Shown: piece after piece, positions 1-8,416 of the stretch
How positions within the stretch are numbered: position 1 is the stretch's first letter
Layout of the letters: the number at the start of each line of letters is the position of its first letter
From: Pyropia haitanensis
Taxonomy: Eukaryota > Rhodophyta > Bangiophyceae > Bangiales > Bangiaceae
DNA: 64,000 nucleotides
Direction of reading: 5' to 3'
NCBI GenBank assembly: GCA_008729055.1
Contig: SDUX01000002.1
Span: 1,368,496 to 1,432,495, forward strand
The notes under the pieces: generated by a model
The model's database searches: none
What the model was told of the DNA's origin: nothing
What the model saw: the letters and a program-made list of their open reading frames with translations, nothing else
Position numbers and translations under genes: made by a program

Positions 1-493
1 GGTTGCTACATGGCTCCGATATGGGGGGAGGAGAGGAGCAGGGAGGAGGGTGGGACAATGTGGAGGCAGAATGTCAGACGGCCGGTGGCGGGGAGACGAA
101 GCTCCGCGAGCGGCCCAATCAGCGGTGGCGATCGGACTGTCGTGACAGTGGCTCGGTCGCGATGCCACTTGGAATGCGGCACCGAGGAAATTATTCACAA
201 AAATTAAATTATATTCATGGTGGAGAAGTTGAGATACCAGTACATCTTGATCTCGTGGGCCGGCACTTCGACCGCCGCTCGCTTTTTTCCGGTCGCCGAG
301 GCTGTCGCCGTCACCCCTTCCGCCGCGGCGACACCACTCTTGCGTGGAGCGAGTCGCCCGCGATCATCCCCCCGTTCCGACATCCCTGTTGGGGGTTTTG
401 CGCTTGCGTGCCCTCTTCTGCGCTTCCGCCTCGTGTGCCGCAACCTGCGCGGCTCTGCCCGTGTGTCGACCCCCGATGGTGGGCCCGCCCGCG
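1..493. other. 5' flank of the first gene, no gene seen
   Basis: No credible protein is visible here. An unusually AT-rich patch (about 195-235, with AAATTAAATTATATTC) lies about 260 bases upstream of the proposed start at 494 and is the likeliest promoter or transcription start area. The rest is GC-rich, and open frames in several registers are composition artefacts. Confidence 0.4.
195..240 (+). promoter_or_regulatory. AT-rich patch upstream of first gene
   Basis: A roughly 40-base AT-rich island stands out against surrounding DNA of about 65-70% GC. It resembles patches upstream of other genes here (19325-19395, 27510-27560, 30820-30905, 44370-44420). Its role as a core promoter is inferred from position and composition only. 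Confidence 0.3.
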
Positions 494-1050
494 ATGGCGT
501 TTGTCGCCCCTGCGCCCGGGCGGCTGCAGCCGGCGGGCGGTGCTGGTGGCCGCGCTTCCGCCCCACGCGGCGGTGCGACCGCACTCGGGGCGGGCGGCTC
601 CCCCTTTGTGGGCCTGCCCCACCGGCGGGACGGCGGTGCCCCCGCCCGGGGCGCCACGGCCCCGTCGCCGCGGCCCGTGCTCGCGGCGGCAGGCGGCGCG
701 CGCATGGCCACCGGCGGCGGTGGCGGCAAGCCGTCCCGCCCAGGTACGGCCAGCGGTGCCGGCGGCGGTGACTATGCCGCCTTTGACGCCCTCCTCGACG
801 CGACCGTCGTGGACGCGGACGTGGCCGCCGCCGCGTCCGCCGCCGGCGCCGGCGCCGACGTGGACGACGACGCCGCGGCCGACGCGGCGGCCAAGAAGCG
901 GTCGGAGAGCGCGGCGGCGTACGCGGCGTTTGCGTCGCTGCTCGGCAGCGCCGCGCCGCGCACAGGCATGAAGGTGCCCAAGGCGTTTCAGGCGCGGCCG
1001 GGCGGCGGGTCGGCATTTCCCGCCGACACGGCGGCTGCCGACGCGGCGGC

Positions 1051-1089
<39 letters not shown>

Positions 1090-1349
1090 AGATGCCGCCG
1101 CCGCGGCGCGCCCGCCCGCGGCGCGCCCACCGGCGCGGCCGTCGGCGGCGGCGTCGGCGGCGGCGTATGCAGAGATGGAGGCGGCGCTCGGGCCGCGCAG
1201 CGGCACGCGGCCGCAGCCGCGGCCGCCGCGGCGGGCGCCACGGGTGGCTGGGGGGCAGGGGGGGGGCAGGCCGACGCGGTAGCCCCGCCCGCCGGGCCGC
1301 CGCCGGTGCTGCAGGCACCACCGGGGGGGCGTGCGGCGCCCCCACCGCC

Positions 1350-1383
<34 letters not shown>

Positions 1384-2706
1384 CCGGTCGAGGCGCCCCT
1401 GCCGGCGCTCGCGTCGCCGCCGCGGCCGCCGCCACCACCGCCGCCGTCCCCCGCAGAGACGGCCGCCGACGCGGCGGTGGGGATGGCGGCCGCGTTTGGC
1501 GCCCGCCGTCCGCCGGGCACACCCGCGCCGCCACAGCAGCGCAAGCGGGCGCCGCGGCCGGTAGCGCCGCCGTCACCCCCGTCGCCGCCGCCGGTGGAGG
1601 AGGCGCCCCTGCCGGCGCTAGCGGCGCCGCCGTCGTCCCCGTCGCCGCCACCGCCGCCGCCGCCGTCGCCGAAGCCGACGCCGCCACCGTCGCTACGCCC
1701 GCCGCCGCCGCCGCCGACCGAGACGGCCGCCGAGGCGGCGGCGGGGATGGCGGCCGCGTTTGGTGACCGCCGCCCGCCGGGCACGCCGGCGCCGCCGCAG
1801 CAGCGCAAGCGTGCGCCCAGGGAGGTGGCGCCGCCGCCGCCACCGATGGAGGAGGCCCCGCTACCCGTGCTATCGGCGCCGCCGCCACCGCCGCCGCCGC
1901 CAGCGCCACTGCCCGCCACCCCCAAGGTGTCCCCTCCTCCGCCGCGGGCGCCTGCCCCAGCCCAACCACCTCCGGTGGCAGAGGTGGAGGCTCCCCTCCC
2001 GTCGCTGACTGCTCCCCCTCTTCCGCCTCCGGCGGCGGCGGCGCCTCCCCCCCCTCCCGCCCGCGCGCCGGCCACGCCGCGGCGGTCCCCCCCCCGCCCA
2101 ACCCCGTACGCCGGCACTTCTGGGTCGGCGTCCGCGGTGCCCTCCGCCGCCCCTGAGCGTACTCGGCCGCCGCTGCGGCCATCGTCGGCTCCATCGCGCT
2201 TCACCGCTCCTGTCACAGCGAAAGAGGGGTCTGCGGCGGGGGTGGCAGACGGCGCTGCCGGCTCCGCCCCCCCTCCTTCCCCGCCACCGCCGCTGAGAAC
2301 TCCTCCCTCTCGTCCGTCGGCCGCCGCTGCACCTGCTGGTTCCCGGTCATCGCGCCGGCCTGCTGGCCGTGGGGCGGACGGCGAGCGGGTGTCCCAGGCG
2401 CTCCGGCTGAGTCGCCCGTTCCAGCTGGTGTGGGCCGCCACTGGCGCCGAGGTGCACCCGCTGGACCCGTCGGCGCTAGCTGCGTTAACCTATGTTGCCC
2501 CTGAGCGGACCGTAAAGCCTTCTGATGGGCAGGGGGGAGATCCCGCAGCTGCGGGCACGGCAAAGGACGCGTCGGAGCAGGTGGTGGATGACATTGACGT
2601 GGAGGAGCGCGAGGCGGTTGACGTGCTGCACGTGGCACTGGGGGAGCAACGGGAGGGGGGGGAGCCAGCGGGGGCGGAGCCGGGGGGTGAGCCAAAGCAG
2701 GCGTGA
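494..2706 (+). CDS. Plastid-targeted proline-rich repeat protein (frame broken at a G run)
   Basis: I do not recognise this family. The start at 494 gives MAFVAPAPGRLQPAGG, a typical red-algal transit-peptide opening. The first part (frame to 1282) has acidic, Ala-rich segments with repeats of the form YAAF..LL near 774 and 915, then YAEMEAALGPRSGT near 1167. The second part, in another frame (to 2706), continues the same motif as MAAAFGARRPPGTPAP and MAAAFGDRRPPGTPAP near 1483 and 1747, separated by polyproline and EEAPLP(A/V)L linkers, and ends in an acidic non-repetitive tail (DDIDVEEREAVDVLHVAL). Because the repeat continues across the frame change, I read one gene with one base missing near the G9 run at 1258-1266; a very short intron is an alternative. 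It is probably disordered and in the plastid. Function unknown. Confidence 0.6.
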
Positions 2707-3815
2707 TGAGGTGTCAGATGGTCCGCTGTGTCGATACGGTGTGGAGGCGCACTGAGGGCTTGCACTTTTGCCGAACGGTCAGCCTCGGGCCCATGGCTCA
2801 ACTGTCGATGGCTCTAGGCGTGCTCTCCCAAGGGCAACTGTCGGAATGAGCTGTGCTCGCACGTTGACGTGACGTGTGTGTGCCGCGAACCGGGGCTTCG
2901 TCTTTGGCCGCTACAGGTATGAATGCATAGTGAAGCTGGAGGTGTCTTGATGGCGTGGGCAAGCAGCGCGCCTCCGGGTGACGACGCGAATCACCAGAGA
3001 ACCAAGCGCGCCACTCTGTCTTGGGAACGCAAGGAACATCTTGCCGCAGCGCTTACACGTTAACCTTGGCCGTGGATCCTCCTGCCCGTGGAGGACTCGG
3101 TCGTGGCAATGGCGTACTAGCTAGGCCGGTCGCACTTCAGATCATCTCTATCCTGTGTGTATTCCGTACAGATGTGGTCATCCCCCAGTCGACCTCGCTA
3201 TGCTCTGTCGGCGGGCGCGCTCTTGACTAACTTCTGCTGCGGCTAACGTCAAGGTCGGTTCCATTGTAGTGCAGCGTGTGTGTGACAGGGCTGAGTTTGT
3301 GCGGCCTGCGACAGAAGGCAGCACCTCCTGGTTGACAAGAGCAGCTAACGAATCGATACAACATTACACGTGTCTAGAACGTGTGAGTGTGAACAGTCTA
3401 CAGTTTTGTGACTAGAGTTACAAGTAGTGACAGGTAAATACTCAAGGACACTCCGATGCCGGGCGTCGCTTGCGAAACAGATGACCGTCCCTTCGTCGAC
3501 GGGTGCGCCTGTTGCCGCTTCATGCGCAACCGATGCTTCTCTTGGACATCCCCTCGAGCCATCTACAGCGAAGGACTGCTTTGCCTGCCCCTGAGCGTTG
3601 TCCGCCGCGACCTTCCCCTCACCCTCACTGTGCCAGTCGGTGCTCTCCTGCGCCTTGGCAGCCACCGCCCTTCCTCTTGGCCCTTACCACTGCCTGAAAC
3701 TCTTCGAGGTGGCCGCCTGCCCCCCCGCCCTCTCTTGATACCCCCCCTCACCCCACTCCCCCCCCCGTCCCCATTCCTACCCGCCCTCCCGTCTTTTTTT
3801 TTTGCACGCGTCGTC
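2707..3815. other. Intergenic, no gene supported
   Basis: Between the Pro-rich gene and the OST4-like gene the DNA is closer to balanced GC and holds no protein I can support. Open frames on both strands around 3345-3665 lack recognisable motifs. The last 100 bases before 3816 are strongly pyrimidine-rich (C runs and a T10 tract near 3794), probably a leader or core promoter. Confidence 0.4.
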
Positions 3816-3938
3816 ATGGACGCGGATGTTGCCATGGCGGCGGCGCTGGCGGCGGTCGCGGGCGTCCTTGCCGCCATCCTCCTCCGCGTCGCGGTGAACA
3901 ACTCGCGGCAGGGGAAGAGGACGCCAAAGGCGGCCTAG
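3816..3938 (+). CDS. OST4: OST4-like oligosaccharyltransferase subunit (40-aa microprotein)
   Basis: Forty residues: a short acidic N-terminus (MDADV), one hydrophobic segment (about residues 6-24) and a polar tail reading VAVNNSRQGKR. This is the layout of Ost4, the tiny membrane subunit that stabilises Stt3 in the ER oligosaccharyltransferase for N-glycosylation. Animal Ost4 proteins have MxxDV at the N-terminus and VAVNN plus basic residues after the membrane segment, which matches here. The frame is open far upstream, but the start at 3816 gives the family's usual length (36-40 aa). The gene stands alone between repeats. The short length makes the call depend on the VAVNN motif, the topology and the size. 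Confidence 0.7.
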   Translation: MDADVAMAAALAAVAGVLAAILLRVAVNNSRQGKRTPKAA

Positions 3939-4027
3939 GCCCACCACCCCGTTGGATGGGGGAGGGAAAGTGGGGAGGGAGGGAGGGGGGGGGAGGAGGG
4001 GGAGGGGGGGCGTTTCCAGGGGAGATT

Positions 4028-4308
4028 GACGAGCGGTCGCACCGGTCGGTAGGGCGTGCCTGGCACATGACTTTTTTTTTTTGTCGCAACCGGGTCGGAA
4101 CAGTGACTGCCGCCGCTGTCGGCGCGGCTGGGCGGCCCACGCGGCGGCGGCGGCGGTGGCGTCGGCGGTGGTGGTAGCAGTGGCGGTGCCGGCCGCTCCG
4201 GTGGTGGCCGCAGCGGCGGCGGGGCGGAGGCAGCGGCGTTTGTTCTGGTGCCCCACCTCTTTCTGTTTTTTGTGCCCCTGCTGGTGGGCGGGCGCCCGCG
4301 CGCGAGGC
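4028..4308. repeat. Diverged tandem duplication, unit 1
   Basis: This segment and the next (4309-4622) align end to end at a spacing of 281 bases: both begin GACGA(G/C)CGGTCGC(A/G)CCGG, pass through a GGC/GGT-rich stretch, and finish with a T tract followed by GTGCC...CTGCTGG. Open frames on both strands are biased by composition and show no conserved protein, so a duplicated non-coding unit is the safest reading. Confidence 0.6.
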
Positions 4309-4622
4309 GACGACCGGTCGCGCCGGCCGGCAGAGCGTACCTGGCGCGCGGCTCTCTTTGCCGACAGGGGGTGGCGACGGCGGCTGCCGCCGCCGTCGAC
4401 GCGGCGGCCCGACCCGCGCGGCGGCGGCGACGGCGGCGGCAGCGGCGGCTGCAGCGGCAGCAGCAGCAGCAGCGGTGGCAGCGGCGGCAGTGGCGGTGGC
4501 GGCCGCTCTGGTGGTCGGCTCCCGGCCGCGGCGGGCCGACGGCAGCGGATGCTTTTGTTGCGCCACCTTTTTTTTTTTTTTTTTTTGGTGCCGCAGCTGC
4601 TGGCGCGCCGCGCGCGTGGCGG
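4309..4622. repeat. Diverged tandem duplication, unit 2
   Basis: Second copy of the unit at 4028. It carries a longer T tract (about 20, near 4567-4586) where unit 1 has shorter ones, and more GGC triplets. Similarity is clear at the edges and weaker in the triplet-rich middle. Confidence 0.6.
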
Positions 4623-4938
4623 GTGGGGATGGCGGCGAGGGCGTGGACGCCGTTCGGCGGGGTGCATCGGCCGGCGTGCGCGTGCGGGGTGCATCGGCAG
4701 CGCTGTGGTGTCTTGCACGCCCCCCCCCCCCTCCACAGGCCTCTAGGACGCCCCTGCAACATTCAGGACGTTCACGGGTGAGACACCACTGCGCGCAGCG
4801 GCGCAGTGGATCTAACACCGTGTACCCACATTTTCGCGCATCGGGCCCCAATCGGCCGTGTTCAGCCGTGCAAGGTCGCCCTGGGGCCCCGTGAGGGGGG
4901 GGTTAGGTGCAGAAAAGCACTCGCGGCGGCGCTACGAG

Positions 4939-5039
4939 CTGGGGACAGACCAGAAAGTTTCTTTTTCTCGACCACGACCATGAGGACGACGAGGTCGTTC
5001 TCGTCATGAAAAAAGTGGAGCTTTCTCGGATGTCCCCAG
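4939..5039. repeat. Imperfect hairpin inside the 1.8-kb element
   Basis: The arms start CTGGGGACA...AGAAAG (from 4939) and end CTTTCT...TGTCCCCAG (to 5039); 15 of the outer 19 positions pair, and pairing continues loosely inwards. A folded transcript or a small nested element are both possible. Confidence 0.45.
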
Positions 5040-5470
5040 GGAGATACGTTTTTCCAAACACGGATTTGCACTTTTCTTGTAACACGGAACGTGCATGGCC
5101 TGACAATTTGCGACTCGCACGTTCCTTGCGCGTTCGATCCATGTTTGACATCACAAGCGGAAGGTGCTGATAAATACAAGGCACTTGCAAAGACGCGAGC
5201 ACCCAGATGTTCTTCCAAACTCTTTTCGTGCCCCGATGTGTGTCGCGTGCCTCGAAAGGCGGCCGTACTCGCACGGGACGACGCCCTCCCCCCCTTCCAT
5301 CCCCCCCCCTTCCACTCTCCCCCCCTTCCACCCTCCCCACCGCACGCTTCCCCCGACACTCCCTGCGTGTCGTCACTTACTCCTGCCTCCAGCCGCGGGT
5401 GTGCCAATAGATACACGTTTATATATTGGCTCGGCCGGGTGCGTGTGTGTCCAAAGATCGCCACAGCAAG

Positions 5471-5700
5471 CCGGCCAAACCTTGGGCGCGAGAATGTGCT
5501 CGCGCCCAGAACAAGAGAGGGCAAACAGCGTGCCCCGCAAAGGAGGCAGGCAAGAAGAAGCACTCGCCCACGGTGAGTCTCACGCGGGCGCCAAGCCGGG
5601 AAGGTGAGAGGGAGCGTCTCGCGCAGCGCCGAGAGCGCTGGCGCGAGGGCAAACGAACGTGCCGGCCGTCGGCGGCCGGCGGTCCCCCCCGCGCCCCCAG
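5471..5700. repeat. Dispersed repeat A, copy 1
   Basis: In the same orientation as 59949-60180. Shared blocks are CCGGCCA, GGCGCGAGAA, AACAAG.G..AAACAG, GGGCGCCA.GCCGG.AAGGTG and GAGGG.AAACGAACGTGCC. Copy 1 lies inside the inverted-repeat element at 4801-6604, so the shared piece is probably transposon-derived. Confidence 0.6.
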
Positions 5701-6604
5701 CTGATATCCCCCCCGCCCCTGGCTGGAGCGGCGGAGATCCCCCACCCGTGGAGGGCGGGGACAGCTGGCCGGTCGGCGGCTCCCAATCCGCCACCCCTCA
5801 CAATTAGAGAGAGAGAAGCAATGTCAATAAGCCCACCCGCTTGGCGCAGACATAACAGCTTAACACGAACAAACAAGACATAACCTGCAGACCGACGTTG
5901 GGGCCTGGGTGCACCAAAGAAGTCTGTGAACATTGGTAGTTGATGTGTGGGGGGGTGTATAGCCCCGCGTCGTGGTCGTCCCCAGTGCCGCCAAACACCA
6001 CAGTCGCCTCGGCTGTCGCGGGTCATCCACATTAGTTGGACTCCCGGCCATCTGGTCGCAATGCCAGCCGCGATGGGGGTCGTGAGGCGTCTAGGTGCAC
6101 GCGGCGAGGCCCCCGTCGGCATGTGGGTCGTACAGCGCCAATGGTGGGGCGTAGGCGGTGGACGCGGTCAAGGGGGTGGGTGGCTGTGGGTAGGTGGTCT
6201 AAGACAGTGGCGTCGTGTGGGGGTGGTCTGTGTGTCCATCGAGGTTCGTCGCTGTCTCGTCAAGCCAGCTCCTTGTTCGGATGTGTGCCACTGCGCGACA
6301 AGAGTGTGGGGCATTGTTCGGCAGAGCAACCAAAATTCTGTACGATGGGAACGAGCGACACACTTGCTGTGTGCAGTGTTGCACTGGCAAACACTTGCGC
6401 GTCGATTTCGCGTGGCGCCATGTTATCCAAATATGGATCTGCATTTTTGCGCTGCACTCGGATGCCGGCAACGTGCACCGCCGCGATTTCGACCTCCGTC
6501 GGGCGAGGCGCCGCGAGGGCGAAATGTCGGCCCAAACACGCTTTTGCACGTGCATGCATCGACAATCGGCGAAAATAAGGTACAGGGTGATAGATCCACT
6601 GCGC

Positions 6605-7303
6605 GGCCGCCTGCGGCTGGCGTCCCCCCTTCCCGGCGGCCCTTCCCCCTCTCTCCCTTCGCGAGAGAGAGCAGACGCCACCGCCGCCGCCGCGGCGCCC
6701 GCCGCGGCGCCTCGGCCCGCGTCGCGAGACGGACCGGGAGGGCCAGCCTCGCAGCGGGCGGATCCCGCCGCGGCCGCGGGCGCGCCCCACCAAATTCTTT
6801 GGCCCCCCGGTGGCCGCCCCGTCCCGTCCCGCGCGGCGGCGCGGCATCTCGGGGGCCAGTGCCCACGGGGGCTGCGGGCCCCGCCCTCGCGGCCGCTGGG
6901 GTGGGGTGTCTGCGACAGCGACCGCTCCTCGGCGTGCCGGCGTCAGGTCACGCCCCTGCCCGCCGTTCCGCGGCCGGCCGGGGGGGGGGGGTGGGGGGGG
7001 GGGGTGGTCCGCGGCCGCTCGCGGCCGTAGTAGGCGCGCCGCCGGCAGCGGCGGTCGGCGCGGCAAAGGGTGGCGACGGTGGCGGAGGCGGCGGCGGCGG
7101 CCGCCGCGGCGGCAGCGGTGGCGACCGCCCTTGTGCCGCCGCCGCCGCCGGCGGCGGTCGTAGCGGCGGGCCGCCGCGGCACGCGCACACCCCGAGGCGG
7201 CCGTGCACTGAGCCCACCCGCGCCGCGGCGGGCGGCGTGCCGGGGGGGGGGGGGTGCCGCCCGCCCGCCGCGCGGTCCCCCCCCACCCTGCCGCCGCGCC
7301 TGT

Positions 7304-7347
<44 letters not shown>

Positions 7348-8416
7348 CGGTGACCGCTGCGCCGGCGGCGGGGACCGCGCGTCGGATTTGCGGCGCGCCG
7401 GCCGCCGCGGCGGGCGACCCCCGCGTCGCCGGCGGCGGGGCTCTGGTCGCGGCCGCCGGCTGGGCGGTGCCGCCGCCGCCGCGTGCGCGGCTGCTGCGTG
7501 CTCGGGGTTGTCCGCCGCTGGCGGCGGCGGCGGCCCGGGCGGCCCCCAACCGCGTCGACCGGGTCCGCTGCGCCACCCCCCCCCCCCCCACCGCCCTACT
7601 CTTGCGGACGGCGGGCCGCGGGCTGCCGCCCCTGCTCGGCGGCGTTGACCCGCCGCCGACGGCGGGGCTGCTGCTCATGGGGGTGGCGCCCCCGCCGCGG
7701 GGCACGGATCCGCCGCCGCCGCTACGGCCGCCGCGGCTGCCCGCACCCCCGTGCGCGCCCGGTGGGAGCGCCCGCCCCCTCTGCCGCCCCTGCCGCGGGG
7801 CCCCCGCGGCTCCCCCGCCCGCCAGGGTGTTGCGGTGACGCAAGGGCAGGGCGGGTGGCGGCGTGGGGCGGCGCCCTACAGGGGACGCTCCGCTCGTTCC
7901 ATCCCCTCCCCCCCCTCCCTCCCCCCCCTACGTTCCTATGGCACGGTCCGGGCCGCCGCCGCCCGTGGGTGGCCTCGGCCGCGCCGCGGCCGCCGCGGAG
8001 GCCGCCCGTGTGTTGGCCGCGGCGCGGCGGATGCACGCCCGGGGGCGGCCGTTTGGTGGCCAGCGGGCGCCGTCCGCCGGCGGGGGGCACCGCCGTGGGC
8101 GCGGCGCGGCAACGGGTGCGTCCCGCCCCCCCGCGGGGCGGCCGCCGCGGGGCCTCCTCGTCCATCCCCCCCCCACCAATGGCGGGGGTGACCCGCCGCG
8201 GTGGGTGCGCCCGCGGGGGTCGCTCGTGCGAGTTAAGTGCGGCGCCGCCACCGGTGGGTGGCGGTGGCCGTTGGGGCGGTCGTCCCCGAGTTTGCCCACC
8301 GCCACGCGTCGGGGCGGCGCGGCGCTCCCCCGCCCCACGCGCTCCTCCCCTGACAGCCGTTTTCCTTCCGCCCCCCCCCCCCTGTGCCGTCCCCGGCGCT
8401 CTGACCTGCTGCGGTC
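6605..8416. other. GC-rich intergenic stretch, no gene supported
   Basis: Between the 1.8-kb element and the tyrosinase start. It is dominated by CCG/GGC triplets (notably 7300-7350) and G or C runs (6977-7003, 7238-7252, 7574-7588). Open frames exist in all registers but read as Arg/Ala/Pro/Gly strings without motifs. A broken gene cannot be excluded, but I see none. The last 100 bases include a C10 run just before the tyrosinase leader. Confidence 0.35.

Larger units (their letters stand above)
4801..6604. mobile_element. Non-autonomous inverted-repeat element, 1.8 kb (GCGCAGTG family)
   Basis: The left end (4801-4841, GCGCAGTGGATCTAACACC...) is repeated inverted at the right end (6564-6604, read on the minus strand as GCGCAGTGGATCTATCACC...), about 37 bases with a handful of differences, both passing into a (T)TTTTCGC motif. 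The interior is less GC-rich than its flanks and has no recognisable transposase, so it would be non-autonomous. It includes an imperfect hairpin (4939-5039), a direct repeat of a TTCCAAA(C/T)A(C/T)GGAT(T/C)TGCA motif near 5051 and 6423, and a segment (5471-5700) shared with 59949-60180. No clear target duplication is seen. Two shorter elements at 57633 and 59087 have related termini. Confidence 0.65.

Noticed and set aside
6260..7843. 527-codon minus-strand frame upstream of tyrosinase
   Set aside because: Starts in GC-rich triplet DNA and continues into the transposon end; no motif on either part.
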